64,000 bases of DNA from a candidate division WOR-3 bacterium (GTDB taxonomy: Bacteria; Hydrothermota; Tepidihabitantia; SM23-42; JAOAFX01), in assembly GCA_039802005.1 (NCBI GenBank), contig JBDRVV010000003.1, positions 1 through 64,000 of the forward strand, written 5' to 3'. Position 1 is the first letter of the stretch; the number at the start of each line of letters is the position of its first letter. Positions 45,664-56,593 of the stretch are shown here, in pieces. Under the pieces are notes generated by a model. That model saw only the letters and a list, made by a program, of their open reading frames with translations. It made no database searches and had not been told where the DNA came from. The position numbers and the translations under genes were made by a program.

Positions 45664-47143
45664 TATTCTGATTCAGAGATATGCAAATGCATTCAACATT
45701 CCCTATGAACTTGCCTGTATAATCAGCAAAAGATTTCCTGATTATAATGAAGCAAAAAAATTTTTGTATCCTGAAATAGACCATTTAAAGAATCCCTTAG
45801 AATTACCTGATATACAAAAGGCAGTTGAAATATTAATAGAAGGGATTAAAAATAATGAGAACATTCTCATCTACACCCATGATGACCCGGATGGATATAC
45901 TTCCGCAACGCTCCTTTACCAAACACTTTTAGACATACGGCGCAAAGGAAGTCCTTATATATTTATATATCCAATCAATCGTGAAAAGGATGGATATGTT
46001 TTAAACCCTGAGGTATTAAAAGAGTATATTGAAAAGGGTGTGAAAATCCTTGTCACTGTTGATTTTGGCATAAGCAATCCAAAAAATTTTGAGGTTGCCC
46101 GTGAACTGGGATTAAGACTGGTTATATGCGACCACCACGAAACTGACTTTAATGAATTTCTTGTTCCTGCGGTAGATCCAAAACGAAAAGATTCTAAATA
46201 TCCATTCCGTGAACTCGCCGGTGTTGGTGTAACACTTAAATTATGTCAGATGATTTATAAAACTGCATTCGGGATCAATGACCGGGATTTTTTCAAACTG
46301 AAAAAAGAATTCACTGCCATAGCAATGATTGGAACACTTGCAGACAGGGTTATGCCGCTTGATGAAAACCGCATTATTTGTTATGAAGGTCTAAAGGCAT
46401 TCAGGGAAATAGATAAACCCTGGGCAAGACATTTTTTAACTGATAACTCAATTAATATTCCATACATTTTTAATGAGATAATTCCACTATTACAATCTGC
46501 GGCATTGGAAGATTCGCAACTGGGCATTGATTTTTTTATTTCACCTGATTTTTTAAAAGTCGTTGAAAAGTTGAAATCAATAGAAAATGCGAGAAAAGAA
46601 AACATTGAATATCTATTCCAGATTGCTTTAAATGTTGCAAAGGTCTATCCGAATATTGTTATATCGGTAATTCCTTATGAAGCAATAAATGAAAAGCAAA
46701 AAACAAAGATAAATAACCTTGGTGCAGTGGTTTCAAAATTGCGCGACAATTTCCATAAGACTGCAGTAGCAATGATAATAAAAGAAGGGAAATGTTATGC
46801 AGAATTGCGCTCTTACGATATCAATCTTTTTGAATTTCTGAATAGATCAAAGGAACTTTTTATTGACTTTGGCGGTCACAGAAGGGCAGCAGGTTTTTCA
46901 ATGTTTGAAAAATTTCTTGATAAATTTGTTGATTATGCTACAAAAATGCTACCGGAGCCCACAATAGAAAACAAAAAAAAGATGGAACCGGAGGCAATCA
47001 TTGATAAATCTAAAATAAAACTCCTTGAGCCGTTGTTGCCTTTTGGTGAAGGTAATCCCTCTCCACTATTGACTGATGGCATTGATTTATATACAATAGA
47101 TAACAGGTTGAATATTATTGAGATAGGATTATGGCAAACCTAA
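45647..47143 (+). CDS. recJ: RecJ-like single-strand exonuclease (DHH family)
   Basis: 498 residues. DHH phosphoesterase motifs: THDDPDGYTSATLL near 77, VTVDFGISNP near 133, VICDHHETD near 158, GTLADRVMPL near 225, and the DHHA1 signature DFGGHRRAAGF near 405. RecJ degrades single-stranded DNA 5' to 3' in repair. It is shorter than the ~570-residue E. coli enzyme, mainly at the C-terminus. Start ATG 45647 or 45656 (MDDILIQRY). Overlaps its neighbours on both sides, so it is in an operon. Confidence 0.87.
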   Translation: MKTMDDILIQRYANAFNIPYELACIISKRFPDYNEAKKFLYPEIDHLKNPLELPDIQKAVEILIEGIKNNENILIYTHDDPDGYTSATLLYQTLLDIRRKGSPYIFIYPINREKDGYVLNPEVLKEYIEKGVKILVTVDFGISNPKNFEVARELGLRLVICDHHETDFNEFLVPAVDPKRKDSKYPFRELAGVGVTLKLCQMIYKTAFGINDRDFFKLKKEFTAIAMIGTLADRVMPLDENRIICYEGLKAFREIDKPWARHFLTDNSINIPYIFNEIIPLLQSAALEDSQLGIDFFISPDFLKVVEKLKSIENARKENIEYLFQIALNVAKVYPNIVISVIPYEAINEKQKTKINNLGAVVSKLRDNFHKTAVAMIIKEGKCYAELRSYDINLFEFLNRSKELFIDFGGHRRAAGFSMFEKFLDKFVDYATKMLPEPTIENKKKMEPEAIIDKSKIKLLEPLLPFGEGNPSPLLTDGIDLYTIDNRLNIIEIGLWQT

Positions 47144-47727
47144 ATTATAACTTAAAAGAGTTGAACCTGAAGATTGTCTATTATGGCACCGGACTATGCG
47201 GTAAGACAACGAATCTGCGCTCAATATATGCAGCATTCCCCCAGGAAAGAAAAGGAAGGATGATGAGTTTGGCAACAGAACTTGACCAGACCCTGTTCTT
47301 TGACTTATTACCCCTTGACATGGGGAGTGTAAAGGGATGGAAACTAAGATTTCATTTATTTACGGTGCCGGGGCAGGTTTATTATAATGTCTCAAGGAAA
47401 CTCGTATTAAGGGGTGTTGATGGGCTCGTTTTTGTCGTTGATTCTCAAGAGGAAAGATTGGAAGAGAATATAGAGAGTTTTAATAACCTTAAAGATAACT
47501 TACAGTCCTATGGTCTGGATTTAAAGGATATACCAATGGTAATCCAGTATAATAAAAGGGACCTGCCCAATATAATGCCCATCGGAGACCTACAGATTTA
47601 TATCAACAGGGATGGTTATACCTATTTTGAGGCCGTCGCCATAAGGGGGATTGGAGTCTTTGACACCCTAAAATCAATCTGTCAGAAGACCATTCTAAAA
47701 CAGATTGATAACATTCCTGAAGTATAA
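47131..47727 (+). CDS. MglA-like small GTPase
   Basis: 198 residues of the MglA/Arf-like family. P-loop YGTGLCGKTTNLR near residue 20, the switch region with FDLLPLDMG, PGQVYYNVSRKLVLRGVDGLVFV (MglA-type PGQ), and NKRDLP for guanine recognition. In Myxococcus MglA sets cell polarity; here no MglB partner is adjacent, so the role is open. Overlaps the end of recJ by 13 nt. Confidence 0.9.
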   Translation: MANLNYNLKELNLKIVYYGTGLCGKTTNLRSIYAAFPQERKGRMMSLATELDQTLFFDLLPLDMGSVKGWKLRFHLFTVPGQVYYNVSRKLVLRGVDGLVFVVDSQEERLEENIESFNNLKDNLQSYGLDLKDIPMVIQYNKRDLPNIMPIGDLQIYINRDGYTYFEAVAIRGIGVFDTLKSICQKTILKQIDNIPEV

Positions 47728-48107
47728 GGAAAATCCAAAATTATAAAAATCCTTCCTCAAACTCTTAGAAAGTAAGACCGGTAAACCCTCGGCTGGGTAT
47801 TAAAAATACTAAAAATTCTCTTATCCCTTCTATATTGGGTTTACAACTAAATGCAGGGCAAGGCTTTAGCCTTGCGCTCACCCGGAAGCATCGGAACAGG
47901 AATATCGTGCCCATAAAAATTTCTGGTAGCCACAACCTTCAAATTGCGTAGGGTCTTAAAGTCGAGCAAGCTCGACCACTACAAATGTTTGAAATATAGT
48001 CGTAGAGTCTACTCTGTAAATGTTAAGCTAACTCAACAACTACATTTAAATGCTAATGTCTCTTCCCTCGCTCAAATTAGAGTATAATCCCCTAATAAAC
48101 ATTTTTG
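47728..48107. repeat. Intergenic region with three palindromes
   Basis: No gene. Palindromes of the TGTAG family at 47858-47875 (8-bp stem gcaaggct, TT loop), 47961-47976 (7-bp stem gtcgagc, AA loop; opposite orientation) and 48002-48017 (gtagagt/actctgt, CT loop). The remainder is unstructured AT-rich sequence up to the ribBA promoter. Confidence 0.7.
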
Positions 48108-48135
48108 TTGACTTTTACAGAATTTTCAATAAAAT
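48108..48135 (+). promoter_or_regulatory. ribBA promoter, leaderless type
   Basis: TTGACT (48108-48113), 16 nt, TAAAAT (48130-48135), 6 nt, ATG at 48142. No room for an FMN riboswitch or a Shine-Dalgarno sequence. Confidence 0.82.
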
Positions 48136-48141
48136 ATTTGT

Positions 48142-49374
48142 ATGCTTGATACGATTGAAAAAGCAATAAGAGAGATAAAAAAAGGTAAACCTGTAATCGT
48201 TGTTGATGATGAAAATCGTGAAAATGAAGGCGATTTTATTGCTGCCGCAGAAAAAATTACCCCCAAACTCGTGAATTTTATGGCCCAGTATGGGCGTGGG
48301 CTCATTTGTGTTGCGCTTCCTGCCGAACGCCTTGAGCAGCTTGATATCCCAATAATGGTAAATAATAATACCGCAAAATTTCAAACTCCTTTTGCCGTGA
48401 GCGTTGATTATAAAATAGGAACCACAACCGGAATATCTGCCTTTGATCGTGCAAAAACAATAAAGGCACTCATTAACAAAGATACAAAACCTGAAGACCT
48501 TGCCCGCCCTGGTCATATATTTCCGTTAAGGGCAATGGAAGGTGGGGTATTAAGGCGCGCAGGACATACCGAAGCGAGCATAGATCTATCCAAACTTGCC
48601 GGGCTTTATCCGGGCGGTGTTTTATGTGAAATAATGGATAGCGATGGGAGAATGGCAAAATTACCCAAACTGAAAAAAATTGCGAAAAGGTTTAATCTTG
48701 CAATCATCACAATAAAAGACCTGATTGAATATCGCCGGAGAAGAGAAAAACTTATAGAAAAGATACTTGAGACAAAATTTCCGACCAAGTACGGAGATTT
48801 CAGACTTTTGTTATATGAAGATAAAATAAACTTTGAACACCATATTGCCCTTGTGATGGGTAATGTGTATGGGAAAAAAGAAGTCCTTGTCAGGGTTCAT
48901 TCACAGTGTCTAACCGGTGATGTATTCCATTCGTTAAGATGTGATTGTGGAGATCAGCTTGATAAGGCACTCAAGATGATTGCACAAAATAAATTGGGGG
49001 TATTTCTTTATATGAGGCAGGAAGGAAGGGGTATTGGTCTGGTAAATAAATTAAAGGCATATCATTTACAGGATAAGGGATTGGATACAGTGGAAGCAAA
49101 TATCAAGCTCGGTTTTCCACCGGATTTAAGGGATTATGGTATCGGTGCCCAGATACTTGCCGACCTCGGTCTCTCCACAGTCAAACTATTAACCAATAAC
49201 CCCAAAAAGATAATAGGGCTTGAAGGCTATGGACTAAAAGTAGTAGAACAGATTCCAATATTTGCACCAAATAAATGCAATATAAATTATTTGAGAACAA
49301 AAAGAAGAAAGCTTGGGCATTTAATACCTGATGCTGTAATAAATGCTCCCAATCTTAAAGGAGGCAGTATATGA
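48142..49374 (+). CDS. ribBA: Bifunctional DHBP synthase / GTP cyclohydrolase II
   Basis: 410 residues, two enzymes of riboflavin synthesis in one chain. The RibB half (about 1-200) makes 3,4-dihydroxy-2-butanone 4-phosphate: DDENRENEGDFI near 26, GHIFPLRA, RAGHTEASIDL. The RibA half opens GTP: zinc cysteines in CLTGDVFHSLRCDCGDQL, RQEGRGIGL. ribH overlaps by 4 nt. Start fixed by the leaderless promoter. Confidence 0.97.
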   Translation: MLDTIEKAIREIKKGKPVIVVDDENRENEGDFIAAAEKITPKLVNFMAQYGRGLICVALPAERLEQLDIPIMVNNNTAKFQTPFAVSVDYKIGTTTGISAFDRAKTIKALINKDTKPEDLARPGHIFPLRAMEGGVLRRAGHTEASIDLSKLAGLYPGGVLCEIMDSDGRMAKLPKLKKIAKRFNLAIITIKDLIEYRRRREKLIEKILETKFPTKYGDFRLLLYEDKINFEHHIALVMGNVYGKKEVLVRVHSQCLTGDVFHSLRCDCGDQLDKALKMIAQNKLGVFLYMRQEGRGIGLVNKLKAYHLQDKGLDTVEANIKLGFPPDLRDYGIGAQILADLGLSTVKLLTNNPKKIIGLEGYGLKVVEQIPIFAPNKCNINYLRTKRRKLGHLIPDAVINAPNLKGGSI

Positions 49375-49832
49375 AAGAAATTAGAGGAAATCTCATAGGC
49401 ACTGGTAAAAAATTCGCCATTGTCGTATCCCGGTTTAATGAGTTCATCTCGCGCAAACTTCTTGATGGTGCAATTGACTGCCTGTTGAGACATAATGTAA
49501 ATGAAAAGGATATCAGTATCTACTGGGTTCCGGGAAGTTTTGAAATCCCTGGATTGGTAAAGAGATTGCGTAACAAAAAGATTGATTGCATAATATGCCT
49601 TGGTGCAGTGATACGAGGCGATACACCGCATTTTGACTATATCGCAAGTGAAGTGACCAAAGGAATAGCCCAGTTGAATCTTGAATCAGGGCCCCCGGTA
49701 GTGTATGGCATAATTACTGCTGACTCAACCGACCAGGCAATTGAGCGGGCTGGAACAAAGATGGGTAATAAAGGATGGGATGCAGCGTTAACAGGCCTTG
49801 AACTCGTAAATCTTTATGCTGAAGTGGAATAA
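49371..49832 (+). CDS. ribH: 6,7-dimethyl-8-ribityllumazine synthase
   Basis: 153 residues. Joins the products of the two RibBA branches. VSRFNEFISRKLLDGA, WVPGSFEIP, LGAVIRGDTPHFDY and GIITADSTDQAIERAG are all family signatures. ATG after AAAGGAGG. Riboflavin synthase alpha (ribC/E) and ribD are not in the window. Confidence 0.97.
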   Translation: MKEIRGNLIGTGKKFAIVVSRFNEFISRKLLDGAIDCLLRHNVNEKDISIYWVPGSFEIPGLVKRLRNKKIDCIICLGAVIRGDTPHFDYIASEVTKGIAQLNLESGPPVVYGIITADSTDQAIERAGTKMGNKGWDAALTGLELVNLYAEVE

Positions 49833-50263
49833 TGAGCCGCAGGTTAGCGCGTGAACTCGCACTAAAAATTCTTTATGCACACGAAAGTGGAAGGGATGAA
49901 ACACAAAAGGTTATAAATGAAATTTTTGGTAAAAAAAAATATCATAATGAGGACAAAAAATTTGCTACAGCACTGGCTATGCTTACCATAGAGAATAATA
50001 GTAAAATAGATGATTATATAAGAGGTACTTTGCAGAACTGGGAATTTGAAAGGATTGGAACGATTGATAAATTAATATTGAGAATGGGAATCTGTGAATT
50101 TCTTTTTTTTGATGATATTCCTTTTGAAGTATCAATAAATGAAGCGATTGAACTCGCCAAAAAGTTTGGCACCGACGAATCAAATAAATTTGTAAATGGC
50201 ATTCTTGATGCCATTGCGAAAAAAGTAAAGAAAAATAAAAATGAAAGCAGCAATAATAAGTGA
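49832..50263 (+). CDS. nusB: Transcription antitermination factor NusB
   Basis: 143 residues: RRLARELALKILYA start, ILRMGICEFLFFDDIPFEVSINEAIELAKKFG and FVNGILDAIAKK at the end (cited in part). It binds boxA RNA with S10 during rRNA transcription. TAATG overlap with ribH; the ribH-nusB pairing is common. Confidence 0.95.
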   Translation: MSRRLARELALKILYAHESGRDETQKVINEIFGKKKYHNEDKKFATALAMLTIENNSKIDDYIRGTLQNWEFERIGTIDKLILRMGICEFLFFDDIPFEVSINEAIELAKKFGTDESNKFVNGILDAIAKKVKKNKNESSNNK

Positions 50264-50969
50264 TATACATTCAAACTTGGAAGCCGTTCAGGCAGTCATC
50301 AAAGACATAAAAAAGAGAAGAATAAAAAATATATTTTGCCTTGGCGATGTTGTCGGCTATGGTGCAAATCCTAATGAATGTGCAGATATATGCTTTAAAG
50401 AATCTGATGTGATAATTGCAGGTAATCATGACTGGGCAACTACCGATAAAACAGATACATCAAATTTTAATAAAGTAGCGGCTACCGCAGTAAAATGGAC
50501 TAAAGAACATATCAAACCAGAATACTATAAGAAATTGCGGGAACTACCTCTTACACAAAAAATTGATAATTTACTTCTGGTGCATTCTACCCCGGAAAAT
50601 CCAGAGGAATGGCACTATCTTTTCAATCTTGATGAATTTGAAAAGCAATTCAATTTCTTTACTGAACAGATATGTTTTATTGGACATTCGCATATTCCGA
50701 GCGCAGTTTTTCAGGATGATAATGGATACACGGATTTTCTCCACGAAAATCCATTCCCGATTATAAAAAAGCGGAGGTATATAATTAATGTAGGAAGTGT
50801 AGGACAACCCCGCGACCTTGACCCGCGTGCGAGCTATGTAATATATGATGGAAATAAAAATAGTATTGAATTTGTCAGAATAGAATATAATATACCACTC
50901 GCGGGGCAAAAAATATTAGAAGCCGGACTACCAGAGATTTTATCAGAAAGACTGCTTGTCGGAAAATAA
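50241..50969 (+). CDS. Calcineurin-like metallophosphoesterase
   Basis: 242 residues. Metal-binding motifs ISDIHSNLEA (5), CLGDVVGYGANP (35), AGNHDWA (60), LVHSTPENP (110) and GHSHIP (148), then NVGSVGQPRD. This is the YfcE/MJ0936-like phosphodiesterase group; substrate unknown. Overlaps nusB by 23 nt. The 66-nt gap to grpE has no clear promoter. Confidence 0.9.
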   Translation: MKAAIISDIHSNLEAVQAVIKDIKKRRIKNIFCLGDVVGYGANPNECADICFKESDVIIAGNHDWATTDKTDTSNFNKVAATAVKWTKEHIKPEYYKKLRELPLTQKIDNLLLVHSTPENPEEWHYLFNLDEFEKQFNFFTEQICFIGHSHIPSAVFQDDNGYTDFLHENPFPIIKKRRYIINVGSVGQPRDLDPRASYVIYDGNKNSIEFVRIEYNIPLAGQKILEAGLPEILSERLLVGK

Positions 50970-51035
50970 TGTACCTGTTGCTAAACCTCTTTTAATAGGG
51001 GCTGTCTAAATTTTGGAAAAAGGAGAATTTTTAAA

Positions 51036-51560
51036 ATGGTGAAAAAAGGACCTGTCAGTTTAATGAAAGAGGAACTGGAAAAAAAAGAGGCTGAAGTGAA
51101 GGAACTTCGTGACAACTACCTGCGTGCTCTTGCTGATTGGGATAATTATCGTAAGCGAATGGAGAATGAGTTTGCGGAATTTAAAAAGTATGCTAAAATT
51201 GATTTTCTTTCCAAGATTCTACCGGTGCTTGATAATTTTGATCGCGCACTTGCGGGGGCAGAATTGAATCCAAATTTTGAAAGTTTCTTTAAAGGCGTTG
51301 AAATTATTGAGAGGCAATTAAGAGAAATTTTAAAATCAATGGGTTTGATTGAATACTCTGGATTGGGCGAACAATTTGACCCGACGCTGCATGAAGCGGT
51401 CGGTGTGATTGCCACAAACGACCATCCAGAGAATACAATTATAGAAGAAATTAGCAAGGGTTATAAAGTTGGAGACCGGGTGATAAAACCGGCAAAGGTC
51501 CTGGTTTCTAAACCTGATGAAAAAGGAGGTCAAGAAAATGTCCAAGATAATCGGGATTGA
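51036..51560 (+). CDS. grpE: Nucleotide exchange factor GrpE
   Basis: 174 residues: long N-terminal coiled coil (residues about 8-65; [17 protein letters not shown]), then the C-terminal beta domain ([33 protein letters not shown]). Releases ADP from DnaK. AAAGGAG about 10 nt before the ATG. dnaK starts inside its last codons. No HrcA gene or CIRCE element is seen nearby. Confidence 0.96.
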   Translation: MVKKGPVSLMKEELEKKEAEVKELRDNYLRALADWDNYRKRMENEFAEFKKYAKIDFLSKILPVLDNFDRALAGAELNPNFESFFKGVEIIERQLREILKSMGLIEYSGLGEQFDPTLHEAVGVIATNDHPENTIIEEISKGYKVGDRVIKPAKVLVSKPDEKGGQENVQDNRD

Positions 51561-53454
51561 TTTAGGAACAACTAATTCTTGTGTTGCAGTTTTAGAGGGT
51601 GGGCAACCAGTAGTGATTCCCAACCCTGAGGGTGGTAGGACTACACCATCAGTTGTTGCATTTACTAAGACTGGTGAAAGACTCGTAGGACCACTCGCAA
51701 AAAGACAGGCAATTACCAATCCACAGAATACGGTATATTCAATAAAGAGATTTATGGGCCGTCGTTATTCCGAGGTTCCACAGGAGATAGCACGCGTTCC
51801 CTACAAAGTTGTGGAACATTCCAATGGTGATGCCTGGGTTGAAGTAATGGGTAAGCAATATTCACCACCCGAGATTTCGGCTATGATACTGCAATATCTA
51901 AAACAGGCTGCGGAGTCATACCTTGGAGAAAAAGTAACAAAGGCAGTAATAACTGTTCCTGCATATTTCAATGATTCGCAGCGACAGGCAACAAAGGATG
52001 CTGGTAGCATTGCGGGGCTTGAAGTTCTAAGGATAATCAACGAACCCACTGCCTCTTCGTTGGCTTACGGACTCGACAAAAAGAAACACGAAAAAATTGC
52101 AGTATACGATTTCGGTGGTGGAACATTTGATATTTCCATTCTTGAGATTGGTGAAGGTGTATTTGAAGTCCTTTCTACAAATGGTGACACCCATCTTGGT
52201 GGGGATGATATTGACGAAAGAATTATGCACTACATCGCTGATGAATTTATGCGCGAACATGGTATTGATTTGAGAAAAGATGTTACTGCATTACAGCGCT
52301 TAAAAGAAGCAGCAGAAAAGGCAAAATGTGAACTATCAACAGTAATGGAAACAACCATCAGTCTTCCATTCATCGCTTCTGACAAAGACCGCACGCCACT
52401 CCACTTAGAAATGAAACTTACCCGTGCAAAGTTAGAAAGTCTTGTAGAAGACTTGCTCCAGCGTTCAATACCCCCAATAAAACAGGCACTCCTTGATGCC
52501 AACTTAACTATTCAGGATATCAATGAAGTCGTACTCGTTGGTGGCCAGACAAGAATGCCGAGAATACAGCAGATTGTCAAAGATTTCTTTGGTAAAGAAC
52601 CCCATAAAGGTATCAACCCTGATGAAGTCGTTGCAATAGGTGCAGCAATTCAAGGTGCGGTTCTTTCTGGTGAGAAAAAAGATATTCTATTACTTGATGT
52701 TACACCACTCACCCTTGGTATTGAAACCCTTGGTGGTGTTATGACACCGATAATACCACGCAATACCACAATACCTACAAAAAAATCCCAGATATTTACA
52801 ACTGCTGAAGACAATCAGACCGCCGTGACTGTCCATGTTTTACAGGGCGAAAGGCCTATGGCAAGTCAGAACCGAACCCTTGGCAAATTTGATCTTTACG
52901 GCATCCCTCCAGCCCCAAGGGGTATTCCGCAGATTGAGGTGACCTTTGATATTGATGCTGATGGCATTCTCCATGTCTCGGCAAAGGATCTGGGAACAGG
53001 CAAGGAGCAAAAAATAAGAATCACCGCATCCAGTGGTCTGTCAAAAGAGGAAATTGATAGAATGATGAAGGAAGCGGAAGAACATGCGGCTGAGGACCGT
53101 CGTCAACGGGAATTGATTGAAGCAAGGAATAAAGCAGATTCAGTCATATACAGTGTGGAAAAAACACTTAAAGATTACGGTGAGAAGATTTCATTTGAAG
53201 AGCGGAGTGAAATTGGCAAAAAACTTGAAGTTTTGAAACAGAAAAAGGATGGTACTGATATTAACGCTATCAACCAGGCAATTGATGATTTACAGCAGGC
53301 TGTTTATAAACTTTCAGAGGCGGTTTATCGTGAAGCAGCGAGTAAAGCTCAACAAACCGGTCCTTCTGAACCCCCGCCACAGGGTCCCAAGCCTGAAGAA
53401 GGGCAACCTGGTGGTGCGGACTATCGGGTAGTTGACGACGAGGGTAACAAATAG
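51538..53454 (+). CDS. dnaK: Chaperone DnaK (Hsp70)
   Basis: 638 residues from ATG 51538 ([18 protein letters not shown]), which has AAAGGAGGT upstream; the frame is open to 51517. Nucleotide-binding domain, linker [15 protein letters not shown] and substrate-binding domain are intact. The C-terminal lid ends in a Pro/Gly/Glu-rich tail rather than EEVD. 23-nt overlap with grpE; dnaJ follows after 57 nt. Confidence 0.98.
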   Translation: MSKIIGIDLGTTNSCVAVLEGGQPVVIPNPEGGRTTPSVVAFTKTGERLVGPLAKRQAITNPQNTVYSIKRFMGRRYSEVPQEIARVPYKVVEHSNGDAWVEVMGKQYSPPEISAMILQYLKQAAESYLGEKVTKAVITVPAYFNDSQRQATKDAGSIAGLEVLRIINEPTASSLAYGLDKKKHEKIAVYDFGGGTFDISILEIGEGVFEVLSTNGDTHLGGDDIDERIMHYIADEFMREHGIDLRKDVTALQRLKEAAEKAKCELSTVMETTISLPFIASDKDRTPLHLEMKLTRAKLESLVEDLLQRSIPPIKQALLDANLTIQDINEVVLVGGQTRMPRIQQIVKDFFGKEPHKGINPDEVVAIGAAIQGAVLSGEKKDILLLDVTPLTLGIETLGGVMTPIIPRNTTIPTKKSQIFTTAEDNQTAVTVHVLQGERPMASQNRTLGKFDLYGIPPAPRGIPQIEVTFDIDADGILHVSAKDLGTGKEQKIRITASSGLSKEEIDRMMKEAEEHAAEDRRQRELIEARNKADSVIYSVEKTLKDYGEKISFEERSEIGKKLEVLKQKKDGTDINAINQAIDDLQQAVYKLSEAVYREAASKAQQTGPSEPPPQGPKPEEGQPGGADYRVVDDEGNK

Positions 53455-53511
53455 AGAATATTAGGATATCAGGGCACCTGGGTAGCAGGCAGAATTTATT
53501 CTAATTAAATT

Positions 53512-54612
53512 ATGAAAAAGGATTATTACGAAATCCTCGGGGTATCAAGAAACGCAAGCCCTGAAGAGATAAAAAAGGCATATCGGGAACTCGCAAAGAA
53601 ATGGCATCCGGATATGAATCCCAATAACAAAAAGGAAGCCGAAGAACGATTCAAAGAGATATCAGAAGCCTATGAAGTCTTAATGGATCCACAAAAAAGA
53701 CAGTTATACGATAATTATGGTCACGATGGGGTGTCACAAACATTCCGTGGTGGTGGATTTACATGGGATGATTTTACCCATTTTGATGATTTGCAGGATA
53801 TTCTTGGTAATCTATTTGGTGGTTCAATATTCGAAGACTTTTTTGGCACAACAACCAGAACCAGTACAGCACGACAGCGGGGTGGAGATATAAGGGTTGT
53901 ATTAAAGGTTTCACTCGAAGAGATAGCAAATTCAGCCAAAAAACAGTTCAAGGTAAATCGTTATGAATATTGTTCTGCCTGTTCAGGAAAGGGTGGATTT
54001 GATTTTACTGCCTGCCCCCAGTGTGGTGGTAGGGGGCAGATAAGAACTCAGACAAGAAGTTTTTTCGGTACATTCACAAATGTCTCAACCTGCCATAGGT
54101 GCCAGGGAAGTGGCGAGATAGTAAAGACACCTTGTGCAAAGTGTGGTGGTAGCGGAAAGATAAAAATTTCAAGAACCGTAGAAATAAAAGTTCCGCGCGG
54201 TGTGAGCAACGGACAATACATAGTCTTACGTGGAGAGGGTCATTATGGACCTGGTGGCAAGGGAAATATAATTGTAGAATTTGAAGAAAAACCCCATGAA
54301 TATTTTGAACGGCATGGAGATGATCTTTTAATTAAAATATCTGTTCCATATTCTACCCTTATTAATGGCGGGACAATTGAAATCCCAGGATTAAATGGCA
54401 CACGAGATGTTGTGAAAATTCCCCGCGGCTGTGGAGCACCTGAAATAATAAAATTAAAAGGTAAGGGAATGCCCAAGATAAATGGCGGTTATGGTGACCT
54501 TTATGTTGAAATAGGGTTGAAACCCCTACAATCTTCAGACCGCCATCTTAATAAAATTATTGATGAACTTAAAAAATATGAAGGGGAACCGTTGATTAAA
54601 AAACGTATTTAA
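53512..54612 (+). CDS. dnaJ: Chaperone DnaJ (Hsp40)
   Basis: 366 residues: J domain with HPD in KWHPDMNP near residue 33, G/F-rich region, zinc domain with four CxxCxGxG-type repeats ([36 protein letters not shown]) and C-terminal substrate-binding domains. No obvious Shine-Dalgarno or promoter in the gap after dnaK. Confidence 0.97.
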   Translation: MKKDYYEILGVSRNASPEEIKKAYRELAKKWHPDMNPNNKKEAEERFKEISEAYEVLMDPQKRQLYDNYGHDGVSQTFRGGGFTWDDFTHFDDLQDILGNLFGGSIFEDFFGTTTRTSTARQRGGDIRVVLKVSLEEIANSAKKQFKVNRYEYCSACSGKGGFDFTACPQCGGRGQIRTQTRSFFGTFTNVSTCHRCQGSGEIVKTPCAKCGGSGKIKISRTVEIKVPRGVSNGQYIVLRGEGHYGPGGKGNIIVEFEEKPHEYFERHGDDLLIKISVPYSTLINGGTIEIPGLNGTRDVVKIPRGCGAPEIIKLKGKGMPKINGGYGDLYVEIGLKPLQSSDRHLNKIIDELKKYEGEPLIKKRI

Positions 54613-54616
54613 CCTT

Positions 54617-55327
54617 ATGAATGATGTACCCCATAATCTTTTTTTTATAAGAGACGAGCAGATTCAAAATAACCAGATTCTGTTTACCGGTCCTGAGTTC
54701 CATCATATAAAAAATGTTCTGAGGAAAAAAACGGGTGAAATAATTTATTTTACAAATGGAAAAGGAAAAAGTTATAAAGCAATTATTGAACAAATACTCC
54801 ACAATGCGATGGTAATAAAAGTTATGGAGGAAGGAACAGTACCGAGACGCAATAAAATAAATATTGACCTCGGAATTGTTCCATTAAAAAGTGGCAGGAC
54901 TGATTTTATCATTGAAAAAGGAACTGAACTTGGTGTTAACAAATTCATATTTTTTATATCAAAATTTTCTGTGATTAGAAGTTTAACTCCGCCCAGAATC
55001 GAGCATTTCAAAAAGATTGCCCTATCAGCAATGTTACAATCCCAGCAATATTATCTACCAGAGATAATCTTTGTCAAAGACATACAAAAAGAATTTTCAA
55101 ATTATGACCTCGTTGTTGTCGGCGACCGAGATGGAAAAGATAAAGTTATGCCCGGCGTACAGAATATTCTTTTAGTGATCGGTCCAGAAGGAGGTTTTTC
55201 CCCTGAAGAAATAGAAACATTTTTGAACAATAAAGTAAAGTTTATTCCTTTCAGTATCAATCGGCTGCGCAGCGAAACCGCAGCCCTTGCCGGGATAGTA
55301 AGTATACTTTCCTATTACTCGCTATAA
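54617..55327 (+). CDS. rsmE: 16S rRNA (uracil1498-N3)-methyltransferase RsmE
   Basis: 236 residues. N-terminal PUA-like part (FTGPEFHHIKNVLRKKTGE), then a SPOUT knot fold with VIGPEGGFSPEEIETF near 190 and LRSETAALAGIVSILSYY at the end. 4 nt after dnaJ, a common pairing. Confidence 0.95.
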   Translation: MNDVPHNLFFIRDEQIQNNQILFTGPEFHHIKNVLRKKTGEIIYFTNGKGKSYKAIIEQILHNAMVIKVMEEGTVPRRNKINIDLGIVPLKSGRTDFIIEKGTELGVNKFIFFISKFSVIRSLTPPRIEHFKKIALSAMLQSQQYYLPEIIFVKDIQKEFSNYDLVVVGDRDGKDKVMPGVQNILLVIGPEGGFSPEEIETFLNNKVKFIPFSINRLRSETAALAGIVSILSYYSL

Positions 55328-55333
55328 TAAATA

Positions 55334-55361
55334 TTGACATTGTCATTTTTCTGACTAAACT
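55334..55361 (+). promoter_or_regulatory. pgsB promoter, leaderless type
   Basis: TTGACA (55334-55339), 16 nt, TAAACT (55356-55361), 5 nt, GTG at 55367. Confidence 0.75.
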
Positions 55362-55366
55362 TAAGT

Positions 55367-56593
55367 GTGGTTTTCGATTACGGTATATTTCTTTTATTTT
55401 CCCTTTTGATTCTATTTATTGTAATCGGCAGAATTGAATGGGTAAATCATACCCGGAACATAAATGCCATTCCTTTGCGCATTGTCGTCAACGGGACAAG
55501 AGGAAAATCCACAGTAACAAGACTGCTCGGTGCGGCATTAAAGGCAGGAGGTTATAAGACCCTTGCCAAAACAACAGGGACAAAACCGAGGATTGTGATT
55601 GACAACAAAGTTGAAAAACCAGTAATAAGACCGGGTAGAGCCAATATACACGAACAACTATCCATAACGAGAAAAGCAGTCCAGGAAAAAGTAGATGCCA
55701 TTGTTTTTGAAAATATGTCTTTAAGACCTGACCTGCAATGGGTTGAAGAAAGTAAGATAATATCCCCTCAGATCGTGGTGATCACAAATGTGCGGGCTGA
55801 CCATCTTGAAGTAATGGGTCCCACCTTAGAGGACATTGCAAAAAATTTTATAAATGCAGTACCACAAAAAGCAAAGGTGTTCACCGGTGAAAAAGTTTTA
55901 TTTCCCTTATTAGAGAAACTGGCTAAAAAACGCGGACTTGAGATTTATCTTAGTAACGAGAATGAGGTTACAGATGAAGACTTGCATCCTTTTCCTTATT
56001 TTGAACATCGCGAAAATATAGCGTTGGTTTTAAATGTGTGTAGCCACTTAGGAATTAAAAAAGAAAAAGCCCTTGCTGAAATGTATAATTATATCCCGGA
56101 TTCTGGTGTATTAAAAAAATATGAACTAAATATCGGGGGCAAAAATATTTTGCTTTATAATGCCCTTGCTGCAAATGACCCGGACTCTACTTATTTTATA
56201 TATGAAAGAATTAATAAACCCGAAAAAAATTTTTATATTCTTGCCAATTGCCGGGCAGACCGTATTGACCGTTCGGTCCAATTGGGTATACTTATCAGCA
56301 CAAAGATTAAGGCTGACTATTATTTTTTAACCGGTGGTGAGACCCGTATTTTATATCGCTCGGCAATAAAAAATGGTATGGACAGAGAAAAGTTAATTGA
56401 CCTAGGCAATAGAGATGTTGAATCGGTTTATGAGAAAGTAAGCGAAATTATCAATGATAACGGAGTGATACTTGCGATTGGGAATATCGTTGGATATGGT
56501 GAAAGATTGATTGCGCACTTTGTTCAAAAAAGTAATCCGCGGCATTCCGTGTTGCCATCCACGCCCTCCCGCGGAATTGCGGAGCAGAAATGA
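55367..56593 (+). CDS. pgsB: Poly-gamma-glutamate synthase PgsB/CapB
   Basis: 408 residues. One N-terminal membrane segment (about 5-22), then a Mur-ligase-like ATP-dependent amide ligase: P-loop VNGTRGKSTVTRLLG near 42, KTTGTKPRIV, NVRADHLEVMGPTLEDIA near 140, and ANCRADRIDRSVQ near 285. Polymerises glutamate through gamma-carboxyl groups. GTG start at the predicted +1. ATGA overlap with pgsC. Confidence 0.95.
   Translation: MVFDYGIFLLFSLLILFIVIGRIEWVNHTRNINAIPLRIVVNGTRGKSTVTRLLGAALKAGGYKTLAKTTGTKPRIVIDNKVEKPVIRPGRANIHEQLSITRKAVQEKVDAIVFENMSLRPDLQWVEESKIISPQIVVITNVRADHLEVMGPTLEDIAKNFINAVPQKAKVFTGEKVLFPLLEKLAKKRGLEIYLSNENEVTDEDLHPFPYFEHRENIALVLNVCSHLGIKKEKALAEMYNYIPDSGVLKKYELNIGGKNILLYNALAANDPDSTYFIYERINKPEKNFYILANCRADRIDRSVQLGILISTKIKADYYFLTGGETRILYRSAIKNGMDREKLIDLGNRDVESVYEKVSEIINDNGVILAIGNIVGYGERLIAHFVQKSNPRHSVLPSTPSRGIAEQK

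Noticed and set aside
47728-48141. FMN riboswitch before ribBA
   Set aside because: No RFN element motifs, and the promoter leaves no leader.
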